Counted from the first letter of the stretch, positions 56,825 through 64,000 are shown. The stretch: DNA of 64,000 bases from Maridesulfovibrio ferrireducens (GCF_016342405.1 NZ_JAEINN010000008.1:124001-188000), one strand, 5' to 3'. The notes: a model not told the origin generated them from the sequence alone. Program-made: numbers and translations.

Positions 56825-57088
56825 ATGTCTAAAAAACTTTATGTCGGAAATTTGCCTTGGTCTGCTACTGAAGATGATCTTCGCGCTGCTTTTGAAGCTT
56901 ACGGTGAAGTTATTTCTATCAATCTTATCGAAGACCGTGAAACTGGTCGTCCTCGTGGTTTCGGCTTTGTCGAAATGGATGACGCCGGTGCTCTTGAAGT
57001 TATCGACAATATGGACGGAAAAGATTTCGGCGGACGTAACCTTAAGGTTAACGAAGCTAAACCACGTGAAGAACGTCCACGCTGGTAG
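56825..57088 (+). CDS. RRM-domain RNA-binding protein
   Basis: An 87-residue single RNA-recognition-motif protein of the cyanobacterial Rbp/bacterial type. RNP2 is KLYVGNLPW (4-12) and RNP1 is RGFGFVEM (about 44-51). It has a short basic tail (KPREERPRW). Members bind mRNA in translation or cold response. ATG 56825 with AGGAG is chosen over the open frame to 56744. It has a structured leader and a strong terminator after it. Confidence 0.95.
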   Translation: MSKKLYVGNLPWSATEDDLRAAFEAYGEVISINLIEDRETGRPRGFGFVEMDDAGALEVIDNMDGKDFGGRNLKVNEAKPREERPRW

Positions 57089-57120
57089 TCTGAATTTCTA
57101 AGTTTTAGTCCGGTATCCGG

Positions 57121-57156
57121 CGCCCGTCTCTCTTTCGGGAGGCGGGCGTTTTTTGT
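57121..57156 (+). terminator. Terminator after the RRM gene
   Basis: CGCCCG and CGGGCG flank an inner paired loop, then TTTTTTGTTTTTG. Located 32 bases past the stop. Confidence 0.85.
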
Positions 57157-57195
57157 TTTTGTTTTTTCGATTGACAGTTTAACTAGGAGAGATCA

Positions 57196-57363
57196 TTGCC
57201 GCCTAATCGTAATTATAAATTTGAGAAGCGCCAGAAAGATTTGGCAAAAATGAAAAAGAAAGAAGAAAAGAAGCAACGCCAATTAGCAAAGAAGCAAGCA
57301 AGCCAAGATGAAAATGGTGTAGCTGTTGCTGAAAATGAAGAAAATAACGCGGTGACGGATTAA
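57196..57363 (+). CDS. 55-residue lysine-rich protein
   Basis: A small gene with TTG start, eight bases after AGGAG, encoding PPNRNYKFEKRQKDLAKMKK, a basic coiled middle (KKEEKKQRQLAKKQ) and an acidic end (ENEENNAVTD). The N-terminal NYKFEKRQKDLAKKKK-type motif recurs in many bacterial small proteins of unknown function, some next to RRM genes; this is recollection, not a search result. Possible nucleic-acid or ribosome-associated protein. No homologue is needed to support it: start, Shine-Dalgarno and composition agree. Confidence 0.7.
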   Translation: MPPNRNYKFEKRQKDLAKMKKKEEKKQRQLAKKQASQDENGVAVAENEENNAVTD

Positions 57364-57388
57364 ATGTCTGGTCAGAAGTTAAGAACTG

Positions 57389-57426
57389 ATTCATCCGGTT
57401 CAAGATATTCTTTGAACCGGATGAAT
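57389..57426 (+). terminator. Strong hairpin after the lysine-rich protein gene
   Basis: A 15-bp perfect stem (57389-57403 with 57412-57426, loop 8 bases), followed by ATTG rather than a T-run, so it may be a terminator variant or an RNA-stabilising stem. Confidence 0.6.
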
Positions 57427-57524
57427 ATTGTCGTTCAATAAAATTTATCTAATAAAGAAATCTCTTTTTTAGATCCTTTTCTCTCCTTGCTATAATAAAA
57501 TTTCTTTAAGTTTGATCCAACAGC

Positions 57525-57556
57525 CTTTCTACCTTTCTACATTTCTATATTTCTAC
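57525..57556. repeat. Four-copy 8-bp tandem repeat
   Basis: CTTTCTAC, CTTTCTAC, ATTTCTAT, ATTTCTAC in a row, between the lysine-rich gene and the convergent NTF2-like gene. Simple-sequence repeat, possibly slippage-prone; no function seen. It lies outside any gene. Confidence 0.7.
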
Positions 57557-57622
57557 TTTTCGTGATGAACTCCGTTTTCCATACGATGCTCAGGGCTATC
57601 TTTACGGTAAACCCATGCAAAC

Positions 57623-58054
57623 CTAGCCGCGGTTGAAATAGACTTTAGTGGATTCTTCTTCTTCTTCTGCGATCAAGCGTGCAACCATGTTTGAGTCGAG
57701 GTATGCTCGGACGCGGACAATTATTTTATCTCTGAATTCAATAATCCAACAATATTGATTATCAAAATCCCATCCACTTTTGGCCTGTGATGTTGCTTGT
57801 AATTCAACTATTGCAGTGTCTCCGTCTATGAAGACTGTTTTTAAAACCAACTGAATCGGGGCAGTGAGACAGGGTGCCAGCCGGTTGAATGTATTTTGGC
57901 GGAAATCTTCAAGGCTGGTATAGTGACCTGCTAATGGATGCGTTCCCATAACTGTCCAGTCTACATTTTCACTTACATTGGTAAAAAAGGAATCGGCATC
58001 ACCTTTTTCTAGATGCTTGAATAGGTTTCGCACTTCTTCTTTTGTGATTTTCAT
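57623..58054 (-). CDS. NTF2-like/SnoaL-like protein
   Basis: A 143-residue protein with the cone-shaped SnoaL/ketosteroid-isomerase-like fold: an N-terminal helix EEVRNLFKHLEKGDADSFF, NVSENVDWTVMGTHPLAGHY, and late strands VFIDGDTAIVELQA and WIIEFRDKIIVRVRAYLDS. The fold binds small hydrophobic ligands or acts as a polyketide or steroid isomerase-like enzyme; its substrate is unknown. ATG 58054 follows AAAGGAG. It is downstream of the SDR gene but separated by a terminator, so not clearly co-transcribed. Confidence 0.82.
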   Translation of the reverse strand: MKITKEEVRNLFKHLEKGDADSFFTNVSENVDWTVMGTHPLAGHYTSLEDFRQNTFNRLAPCLTAPIQLVLKTVFIDGDTAIVELQATSQAKSGWDFDNQYCWIIEFRDKIIVRVRAYLDSNMVARLIAEEEEESTKVYFNRG

Positions 58055-58200
58055 ACTTTTCTCCTTTATAGTTGTGGAGCTTCTTTTAATAATAGCTTTG
58101 CTGTGTTTTTGAGTCAAAGAGTTTTGACTTTTTTTAAGTGCTTCTGATCGAAACATGATTAAAACCCGATTGAGATGTGAAAAAAGATTTGCTTACTTCA

Positions 58201-58237
58201 AAAAAAGAGGCCGGATTAAAATCCGGCCTCTTTTTTT
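58201..58237 (-). terminator. Terminator after the SDR gene (bidirectional)
   Basis: AAAAAAGAGGCCGGAT pairs with ATCCGGCCTCTTTTTT around TAAA. A-tract and T-tract make it work on both strands; the minus-strand SDR gene ends 42 bases away. Confidence 0.9.
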
Positions 58238-58278
58238 ATAACATTAATTAATGTTGAGAGCTTATTTGCTATGAACAA

Positions 58279-58983
58279 TTAAACTGATCGAGTAATCCCG
58301 CCATCAACGCGCAGGTTTTGACCTGTTATATAGCTTGATTTATCAGATGCAAGGAAGGCTATCGCTTCGGCAATTTCTTCTACTTTTCCATAGCGGCCCA
58401 TAGGAATGCGGTTACGCCTTTCGTCTTTTTCGGGGAGACTGTCGATGAAGCCGGGCAATACGTTGTTCATTCTAATTAAGCTTGATGCGTACTGATCCGC
58501 AAATAGTTTGGTAAATGCAGCAAGGCCGGAGCGGAAGACTCCTGAAGTCGGGAAAAGCGGTTCCGGTTCGAAGCAGGCGTATGTTGAAATATTAACAATT
58601 GAGCCGCTTCCCTGTTTAAGCATGATCGGAGTTACAAGTCTGGCTACACGAATGACATTAAGCAGAGAAACTTCCATACCTGTCACCCATTCCTCATCAG
58701 ACATTGCGAGAATGTCACCTTTGGGACCATGTCCCGCGCTGTTGACGGCAACATCAATGCGTCCCCATTTATCCATAGTACCCTTAATCAGGGTGGCGAG
58801 ATCTTCAGGTGATCTGTTAGAACCGGTTACGCCGAATCCGCCGAGTTCTTTTGCTAGAGCCTCGCCTTTACCGGAAGAGGACAGGATCGCGATTTCATAA
58901 CCTTCAGCGGCTAATTTGCGGGCTGCGCCAGCACCCATGCCGCTTCCGCCTGCAGTGATAATTGCAACTTTATTTTGAGACAT
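58279..58983 (-). CDS. Short-chain dehydrogenase/reductase with altered active site
   Basis: A 234-residue SDR fold protein. The cofactor loop AGGSGMGAG (11-19) and NSAG (81-84) are standard, as are Ser133 in NIST and the C-terminal YITGQNLRVDGG. The YxxxK active-site motif is replaced: where Tyr and Lys are expected, Ser147 and Arg151 stand in TSGVFRSGLAAFTK. This pattern is known in some uncharacterised SDR proteins, so the gene is intact but its reaction is uncertain. AGGAG precedes ATG 58983. Confidence 0.85.
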   Translation of the reverse strand: MSQNKVAIITAGGSGMGAGAARKLAAEGYEIAILSSSGKGEALAKELGGFGVTGSNRSPEDLATLIKGTMDKWGRIDVAVNSAGHGPKGDILAMSDEEWVTGMEVSLLNVIRVARLVTPIMLKQGSGSIVNISTYACFEPEPLFPTSGVFRSGLAAFTKLFADQYASSLIRMNNVLPGFIDSLPEKDERRNRIPMGRYGKVEEIAEAIAFLASDKSSYITGQNLRVDGGITRSV

Positions 58984-59423
58984 TATATTACTCCTTTCGT
59001 GATTAATTGTTTGAATTGCGGTTAGCGTTCAATCTATTTATGTTTATACTTAGTTTATTTATGTGGCAACTTTTGAAGTGAGTCGTTTTTATTTTTGCAT
59101 TAAATTAATTTACGCACTTGCCTAATATTGGCAGGTGCGTTTTTTTATGGAATTGAGTTGTTCATGACTCTTAAAAGAAATTTATTGTGTGGTCTTAATT
59201 GGATGAAAGTGTCTGTAAATTAAAGATAAAATAATTCATTCTGGAATTGTTGAGATAAAGTCTAGATGAGTTGATTTATTATGCAACAGTTGATGTTTTT
59301 TTATTTTAATAGACAGTAATAAAGGTGTTAATTTGAAAAATATGATGATTTGATTTTTTTTACATATAGGTTACATAGCTGCTAATGCTGAAATTAATTT
59401 TTTTGGTTTTAATGGAGGGTAAG
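58984..59423. other. AT-rich intergenic region with a lone terminator
   Basis: This 440-base gap between divergent genes has no ORF of note. The only clear structure is ACGCACTTGCC...GGCAGGTGCGT (59112-59140) followed by TTTTTTT on the plus strand, although no plus-strand gene lies upstream within the gap. Oligo-A/T dominates the rest, including the stretch just before the cytochrome gene. Confidence 0.6.
59112..59147 (+). terminator. Orphan terminator-like hairpin
   Basis: An 11-bp stem with one G-T pair and a 7-base loop, followed by seven T. It could end a short plus-strand transcript starting near 59000-59050 or terminate read-through. Confidence 0.6.
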
Positions 59424-60029
59424 ATGAGGAAAAGGATGTTGCTTTTTGTTTTTTTTATTGTTCTTTCTATTTCTTGTTATGCAATATTTGCTGTTGCAGC
59501 AGGGCCGCATGATGAAGGTTGTACAGACTGTCATAGTACTCACTATGCTAAAGGTGAATACATTATCGGTGTAGAACCTTTTAAAGTTAATAATCCTTCT
59601 CGTACAAGGAATACACGTACATCTCAGGGGATTGATTCCCTCTGTTTAGGTTGTCATAATGATGGTGAAGGCATTCTGCCTGTTAACCTTCATTCCACTC
59701 ATCCTACCGGTGTTAAACCTATGTATGCAAAAGTTCCGAAACAATTGCTTTGGGATGGAGTTTTGACATGTTCAAGCTGTCACGATCCGCACCCTAATAA
59801 CGCAAATTATAAGTATCTTATTGTTCCTACTAAGGAAGGAAAAGATATGGGATTATTTTGTGGGCAGTGTCATCCAAGGCAGTCTGACAAGCAAGTTATG
59901 TCTAAGGTCAGTAAGATGAAGATGACATTTGATCCAGTGATCGCACCTATTATCAAATTCAAGCAGAAAGCTCCGGTTCCGGTTAAAAAGACAACCAGAC
60001 CTGCTCCGGCTACCAAGCCTGCGCAGTAA
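59424..60029 (+). CDS. Secreted tetrahaem cytochrome c-family protein
   Basis: A 201-residue multihaem cytochrome. A signal peptide (KRMLLFVFFIVLSISCYAIFAVAA) is followed by four haem c sites CTDCH (33-37), CLGCH (74-78), CSSCH (116-120) and CGQCH (146-150), and by additional distal His residues (HSTH, HPTGVKP, DPHP). The order resembles doubled-CXXCH/NrfB-like electron carriers of the periplasm. The tail is a Pro/Lys/Ala-rich linker (VPVKKTTRPAPATKPAQ), perhaps surface-exposed. ATG 59424 with GGAGGG upstream is chosen over the open frame to 59385. Partner oxidoreductase not in the window. Confidence 0.92.
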   Translation: MRKRMLLFVFFIVLSISCYAIFAVAAGPHDEGCTDCHSTHYAKGEYIIGVEPFKVNNPSRTRNTRTSQGIDSLCLGCHNDGEGILPVNLHSTHPTGVKPMYAKVPKQLLWDGVLTCSSCHDPHPNNANYKYLIVPTKEGKDMGLFCGQCHPRQSDKQVMSKVSKMKMTFDPVIAPIIKFKQKAPVPVKKTTRPAPATKPAQ

Positions 60030-60170
60030 TTCATTAGAAAATTGAGACATCTTCCGTCAGACGGCGTATGGGGTGTTGCTGTCAGGTTTTAAAGCGGAGG
60101 GTGTTTCGGTCTGTCGGGGGATTTTTAAGGCAGGCCTGTTAAAATTCAAGAACAAAGTTTTATTCAGCAG

Positions 60171-60212
60171 AGCCTGAACGTTTCCATTGTATGGAAACGT
60201 TCAGGCTTTATT
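60171..60212 (+). terminator. Bidirectional terminator between cytochrome and YitT genes
   Basis: A 17-bp perfect stem (AGCCTGAACGTTTCCAT and its complement, loop TGT), ending TTTATTTATT. The convergent yitT-like gene ends 6 bases later. Confidence 0.9.
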
Positions 60213-60217
60213 TATTA

Positions 60218-61120
60218 TTAATAAACTTTTCGTTTTGAAAAACTTGATCCCACTACCGAGAAAGTGTTTTCAACGATGAACAGGACATTATCATCATGGC
60301 TGAAGGCTATTTCTTCTAATTTTTTTAACTGAACATTATTAACAACAGTCATAAGAATATTTTTTTCCTGCTTAGAATAGGCCCCGAAACCTTTAAGAAA
60401 TGTACCGCTCTGTTTTAAGGTATTAAGAATGTCATTACTGATTTCTTCTGCTTTATCCGAAATAATAAAGACCACCTTACGCTGGTTGAATAATGACAAT
60501 GTTTTTTCGACAGATATTGCGGATATAAAAACTAAAATCAGCGAAGCAATAATAAGATCCAATGACAGTTCAAATAAACTGAGACCGAACAGGATAAAGT
60601 TAAAAATAATATAAACTTTCCCAATGCCGATGTTGAACCTTTGGAAAAGATATACTGCTATAACATCAAGTCCGCCGTTTGAACCTAAGGAGCGCAAGAC
60701 AATCCCAGATCCGAATCCTGTTATCAAACCGCAAGCTACGCTCGCATAAAGCTGACTTTCTACGTACATGGGGATGTTGATCAGTTCATAAAATCCTGTG
60801 GTAGCAATAGTTGCGTATACGCTGTACCAGAAAAAACGTCGGCTTACTTTTATCCATGCAAACACAAAGAGCGGTACGTTTAAAAGAAGGTAAAGCCAAC
60901 CCGGTGATAGAATTCCAGTTTTATAGTAAATTAAAGATGCCAAGCCGAAGATTCCGCCGGGAATAAACTCATGCGGAACAGCTAAGCTTCTAAGTCCGAT
61001 TCCGGCCAAAAGAGAGCCGGTTGTTATCAGTATTACATTCCACCAAAATGAATATGTAAAATCCAGGCTGAATGAAGAGCCCTTACCAAGAGGATGCTGT
61101 ACTTGTTTTTTGTCAGACAT
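60218..61120 (-). CDS. YitT-family membrane protein (DUF161/DUF2179)
   Basis: A 300-residue protein with about six membrane segments in the first 200 residues (FWWNVILITTGSLLAGIGLRSL, YLLLNVPLFVFAW, GYGSGIVL-type GLGFGSGIV region), then a soluble C-terminal DUF2179 domain (VVFIISDKAEEISNDILNTLKQSGT, KQEKNILMTVVN). Family members are widespread and of unknown transport function. The start MSDKKQVQHP has no strong ribosome site. It is convergent with the cytochrome gene. Confidence 0.9.
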   Translation of the reverse strand: MSDKKQVQHPLGKGSSFSLDFTYSFWWNVILITTGSLLAGIGLRSLAVPHEFIPGGIFGLASLIYYKTGILSPGWLYLLLNVPLFVFAWIKVSRRFFWYSVYATIATTGFYELINIPMYVESQLYASVACGLITGFGSGIVLRSLGSNGGLDVIAVYLFQRFNIGIGKVYIIFNFILFGLSLFELSLDLIIASLILVFISAISVEKTLSLFNQRKVVFIISDKAEEISNDILNTLKQSGTFLKGFGAYSKQEKNILMTVVNNVQLKKLEEIAFSHDDNVLFIVENTFSVVGSSFSKRKVY

Positions 61121-61405
61121 TGTTTTTATGCTTTTGGGAATCGTTAAAGAAATTGTGCGAATAAATTATTGTAGCCAACATTAATTATTTGTTATTCTTT
61201 GCTGTTTTTTAAAGAGAGAGCAGAGGTATAGTCTATTAACAAATTGGGGCGGAAATGTCCGGTTTTTGTTGCCCAAACTCTTGAGCCTTTTTATAGCAGG
61301 AAGTCAACAGAATTTGTGAGGTTTTTTGAGATAAAAAAGGGCTGAAAGTAGTAAGTTTATATTTTTCATTATGCAGGACGGGGGAGGCTTGATTTCGATT
61401 GATTT

Positions 61406-61479
61406 TTTCCCAAAAGATAAGGGCTTAGGTTTTAACACCTAAGCCCTTATAAAAACTGGCGGAGAGGGTGGGATTCGAA
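61406..61479. repeat. Left copy of 74-bp direct repeat (tRNA-Ser 3' fragment plus terminator)
   Basis: Includes AAGGGCTTAGGT...ACCTAAGCCCTT terminator and the tRNA end TGGCGGAGAGGGTGG through TTCGAA, after which it diverges from the tRNA. Differs from the right copy at position 61431 (T for G). Confidence 0.9.
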
Positions 61480-61525
61480 TGCACTCTTTTTGTTTGTGAG
61501 TAGTTGTTATGTGCAAACTTAAAAT

Positions 61526-62218
61526 CTAATAATTTTTTAGGTTTTTATTAATATACTCTTTTAGTGTTCTGCACAGGCAGCAATATTCGTAGAAAGTACT
61601 AGTGAGAAAGGATATGTCCTTATTACCTGTTCTCTCATGCTTAATATATTGTATTTGTTTAAAGTATCCACAATCGTCTATTGATAATATTAGTGAAACT
61701 AGTTTGCTGTCTAAATATAGTCCTTGTGTAAGAATCTCCCGAATACGGTTTTGGCCTCTGTTAGAATAGAATACTTGAAATTGAATCCAATCAGCCAATT
61801 CAGTTTTAACTAACAGGGGAGCCGTTTTGCTGTTTGGATCTATTTTTAAAAAGCAGTTTTTAATGTTATCTGAGGATATGTTTTCTAGTGTCAGATCAAT
61901 TCCTGAATGTTTAGAAAAACCTCGAAGTAAATTAGTGCAATCTCCTACTACACCATTACTCCATTTTTTTATAATGGGGTAAATGCACAGCTTATTGCGA
62001 ACTTCTTTTAAGTGAACGACAATAATATAAAATACGTAACTGGCAATTACCGAGGCAAGCAATCCTTCAACAAAAATACCTATTTTGTGCATGCCTATTA
62101 GTGGCTCTTTTAATTTATCAAGATAAATAATTTTGATTAAAAGAATTGCTACAGAAGTTCCAAGCAACCAGTTTAAACATTTGGGAATACTTTTAATATA
62201 TAGGGATAAAATTTTCAT
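61526..62218 (-). CDS. Orphan membrane protein in the tRNA-Ser cassette
   Basis: A 230-residue protein not recognised. Two N-terminal membrane helices (about residues 17-33 and 47-70) are followed by a soluble domain with scattered Cys/Trp, strands and helices (IIKKWSNGVVGDCTNLLRGFSKHSGIDLTLENI, ADWIQFQVFYSNRGQNRIREIL). The base composition appears more AT-rich than its neighbours, and it is the only gene between the two att-like repeats. ATG 62218 has only weak GAGTG upstream. Membrane anchor plus cytosolic domain resembles anti-phage or signalling effectors, but no motif supports this; function unknown. Confidence 0.72.
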   Translation of the reverse strand: MKILSLYIKSIPKCLNWLLGTSVAILLIKIIYLDKLKEPLIGMHKIGIFVEGLLASVIASYVFYIIVVHLKEVRNKLCIYPIIKKWSNGVVGDCTNLLRGFSKHSGIDLTLENISSDNIKNCFLKIDPNSKTAPLLVKTELADWIQFQVFYSNRGQNRIREILTQGLYLDSKLVSLILSIDDCGYFKQIQYIKHERTGNKDISFLTSTFYEYCCLCRTLKEYINKNLKNY

Positions 62219-62380
62219 AGTTGTACACTCAATTTAGTCTTTTTTATTAATCACCAAGGATCTAATTATACTGCTCAATCGTTCTACAAATATATAGTTA
62301 TAGTCTTGATTTTACGGTAGATGTTAGCATCTAGTAAAGCGTATTATCAAAAAACAAATAGCAAACGCACATTCTTGATA

Positions 62381-62454
62381 TTTCCCAAAAGATAAGGGCT
62401 TAGGTGTTAACACCTAAGCCCTTATAAAAACTGGCGGAGAGGGTGGGATTCGAA
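62381..62454. repeat. Right copy of 74-bp direct repeat at tRNA-Ser
   Basis: Spans the tRNA-Ser terminator and the last 23 bases of the gene. Pairing with the left copy defines the cassette. The terminator stem AAGGGCTTAGGTG/CACCTAAGCCCTT serves tRNA-Ser on the minus strand. Confidence 0.9.
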
Positions 62455-62524
62455 CCCACGTAGGGTTTGACCCCTAACTCGATTTCGAGTCGAGCGCGTT
62501 ACGGCCGGACTTCGCTACCTCTCC
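62432..62524 (-). tRNA. tRNA-Ser (anticodon CGA)
   Basis: A class II tRNA of 93 bases including the encoded CCA. The minus strand reads GGAGAGGTAGCGAAG at the 5' end and a CTCCGCCA 3' end; acceptor stem GGAGAGG/CCTCTCC is perfect. The anticodon loop is CTCGAAA with CGA at 34-36, which decodes UCG. D-arm, long variable arm and TTCGAATC T-loop are present. It reads UCG codons. Confidence 0.95.
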
Positions 62525-62629
62525 ACATATATATAGTGGCTGAAAAAGGACTTCCAGCCTTGGGGAAGTGGTAGTCATATCCATTCTTGATGGGAGACGC
62601 AAGGGAATTTCGTTAAAAAGATGGTGATT

Positions 62630-63145
62630 TTATTTTCTTTTTTGCAGGAAAAAACTTTGCAGCATGATACGGCATTCGTCAGCGCGTACGCCGCCTAATA
62701 CCCAGAATTTGTGGTTGGTAAATGTCAGGTCTGTGCCTTCCATATTTGAGACAACGGCTCCGGCTTTGGGGTCCGGCGCTCCGAAAATGATCCCTGCCAC
62801 GCGGGCATGAATAATCGCTCCGAGGCACATTATACATGGCTCGAGAGTCACGGCTAATATCGTCCCTTGAGGCAATCGGTAATTATTCAGATTGTTGCAG
62901 GCGGAACGTAAACATTTAATTTCTGCGTGGGCGGAGGGGTCGTGGTCGCTGACCGGACTATTGCTACCAGTTCCTAAAATTTTGCCGTCCTGTGAAAAAA
63001 GGGCCGCACCTATGGGGACTTCCCCTTTGTTGCGTGCTAGAAATCCCTGCCGCATTGCGACATCCATCATGTCTCGCCATGTCTGGCCTTGCGGAGGAGT
63101 GACGGGCGGTTTGCCGCGAATAATTATTTCATCAGGATTGTTCAT
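62630..63145 (-). CDS. tadA: tRNA adenosine(34) deaminase
   Basis: A 171-residue zinc deaminase of the TadA type that converts A34 to inosine in tRNA-Arg. The HAE motif is His73 and Glu75, and the PCxxC zinc cysteines are Cys104 and Cys107. A 25-residue extra N-terminal stretch precedes the usual start of the fold. It lies 105 bases from tRNA-Ser and is upstream of, but transcribed in the same direction as, purQ's end. Confidence 0.93.
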   Translation of the reverse strand: MNNPDEIIIRGKPPVTPPQGQTWRDMMDVAMRQGFLARNKGEVPIGAALFSQDGKILGTGSNSPVSDHDPSAHAEIKCLRSACNNLNNYRLPQGTILAVTLEPCIMCLGAIIHARVAGIIFGAPDPKAGAVVSNMEGTDLTFTNHKFWVLGGVRADECRIMLQSFFLQKRK

Positions 63146-63200
63146 AATAAAATTGGAGGAAGAATTTTAGTTCTCCCTCCATTTTTTAGAATATAATTTT

Positions 63201-64000
63201 TTAAACAGACTTAAGGTAATTCACGCCGCCTTCAAGCAAAGCAAGTCCCAGAGTGGGCACGTTGCCTCTTGTCCATGTTGGGTGGTTGGTGGGGTGGTTA
63301 AATGCTTCAGGATGCGGCATGAGGCCTAATATGCGTCCTGACGGGTCAGTGAGTCCTGCTATGCCTAATGGTGATCCGTTGGGGTTGGCAGGGTATTCAA
63401 GGGTTACTTCGTTAGTCTCTTCATCAATATATTGGAGCGCGATGAGATTGTTTTCTACTAATTGTTCCAAAAGAGCATCGTCGTTAGGAATTATTTTTCC
63501 TTCACCGTGACGAACTGGCAAATGTAGTGTTTTTATATTTTTTGTGAATATGCAGGGGGATTCCTGATTAGCTTTTAGATGTACCCAACGAGCTTCGAAG
63601 CGTGCGGAATCATTGTAACTAAGTGATACTTGGCGAGTGAAATAATCACCGCCTACAGCAGGAAGAAGCCCCAGTTTTACTAAAAGTTGGAACCCGTTAC
63701 AGATGCCGAGAATAATTCCGCCATCTTCAAAGAATTTTTTAATTTGATCTACAAGCGGGGTGCCGTCAGCAGTGTGTGCATGCTTCCAGCGAAGGGCTGC
63801 GGCCTGTGCAGCTCCGAGGTCGTCTCCATCAAGGAAGCCACCGGGAAATATAAGATAATTATATCCTTCAAGGCTTGTTTTGCCTGCGGCAAGATCAGAA
63901 AAATATGTGATATCAACTTCGTCAGCTCCAGCTTTTTTTGCTGCATATGCTGATTCCTGTTCACAATTGGTTCCGTATCCGGTAATGACCAATACTTTAA
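63201..64000 (-). CDS. purQ: Phosphoribosylformylglycinamidine synthase subunit PurQ (5' end outside window)
   Basis: The glutaminase subunit of FGAR amidotransferase, acting in purine synthesis. The open reading frame continues to the window edge, so the start is not included. Visible are VITGYGTNCEQESAYAAKKAGADEVD, FPGGFLDGDDLGA, the nucleophile Cys in GICNGFQLLV, and HGEGK and HPEA with the catalytic His and Glu. The length (over 266 residues) fits the larger PurQ type of several anaerobes. It ends 55 bases from the tadA start, same direction. Confidence 0.93.
   Translation of the reverse strand, partial: KVLVITGYGTNCEQESAYAAKKAGADEVDITYFSDLAAGKTSLEGYNYLIFPGGFLDGDDLGAAQAAALRWKHAHTADGTPLVDQIKKFFEDGGIILGICNGFQLLVKLGLLPAVGGDYFTRQVSLSYNDSARFEARWVHLKANQESPCIFTKNIKTLHLPVRHGEGKIIPNDDALLEQLVENNLIALQYIDEETNEVTLEYPANPNGSPLGIAGLTDPSGRILGLMPHPEAFNHPTNHPTWTRGNVPTLGLALLEGGVNYLKSV

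Larger units (their letters stand above)
61406..62454. mobile_element. Candidate tRNA-Ser integrated mini-cassette
   Basis: A 1.05-kb segment bounded by two 74-bp direct repeats (73 of 74 identical). The right copy (62381-62454) covers the 3' 23 bases of tRNA-Ser(CGA) and the tRNA terminator; the left copy (61406-61479) is a duplicate without the rest of the tRNA, the usual appearance of an attachment site made by tRNA-targeting integration. The interior holds one AT-rich gene (61526-62218) and no integrase. A decayed island or non-autonomous element are alternatives to recombinase-driven integration. Confidence 0.6.

Noticed and set aside
57525-57556. Possible CRISPR-like array
   Set aside because: The 8-bp units abut without spacers and are far shorter than CRISPR repeats.

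Overview
The window looks like chromosomal DNA of a moderately AT-rich, anaerobic, marine-type Desulfovibrio relative (Maridesulfovibrio-like). This is inferred from gene content, with no database search: a periplasmic CbiK-type cobaltochelatase under a cobalamin riboswitch, a secreted tetrahaem cytochrome c, bacteriohemerythrin, a type III glutamine synthetase, an RluD-CoaE fusion, a short LeuC/LeuD isopropylmalate isomerase and a decayed anaerobic C4-dicarboxylate (Dcu) carrier. Most of the window is dense housekeeping DNA with genes on both strands.

Layout. 1-4.4 kb: the end of hisA, a small metal-binding protein, gatCA and a large lipoprotein. 4.4-8.5 kb: grpE-dnaK and an M29 aminopeptidase. 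8.7-11.3 kb: iron uptake genes feoAB behind Fur-like sites. 11.3-13.7 kb: an Rhs-core protein followed by a small overlapping membrane/zinc-ribbon gene. 13.8-17.9 kb: the cbpA-cbpM-clpB chaperone operon. 18.1-20.8 kb: rhomboid protease, an unassigned structured small RNA with its own promoter and terminator, and an RluD/CoaE fusion. 21-26.3 kb: upp-uraA, mnmA, tag, psd-pssA. 26.4-31 kb: leuACDB. 31-37 kb: a MATE exporter, then the B12-riboswitch operon (cbiK, ABC importer, cobI). 37-43.2 kb: GIY-YIG protein, ABC-F protein, Nudix, metF, asd, class IV aminotransferase. 43.2-48.4 kb: CAT-like acetyltransferase, a glycosyltransferase pair, small exported proteins. 48.5-53.5 kb: glnN divergent from a polar amino-acid ABC transporter across a palindrome-rich spacer. 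53.6-60 kb: EF-hand protein, BFD-like ferredoxin, dcu pseudogene, hemerythrin, an RRM protein with a structured leader, a 55-residue lysine-rich protein, NTF2-like protein, unusual SDR and tetrahaem cytochrome. 60-64 kb: YitT, a 1-kb cassette bounded by 74-bp repeats at tRNA-Ser(CGA), tadA and the start-truncated purQ.

The least ordinary loci are the tRNA-Ser cassette carrying a single orphan membrane-protein gene, the small RNA near 19.0 kb, the Rhs tip with its overlapping neighbour, the RRM leader RNA and the glnN/glnH intergenic region. No CRISPR array, transposase, integrase, rRNA or replication origin was seen.
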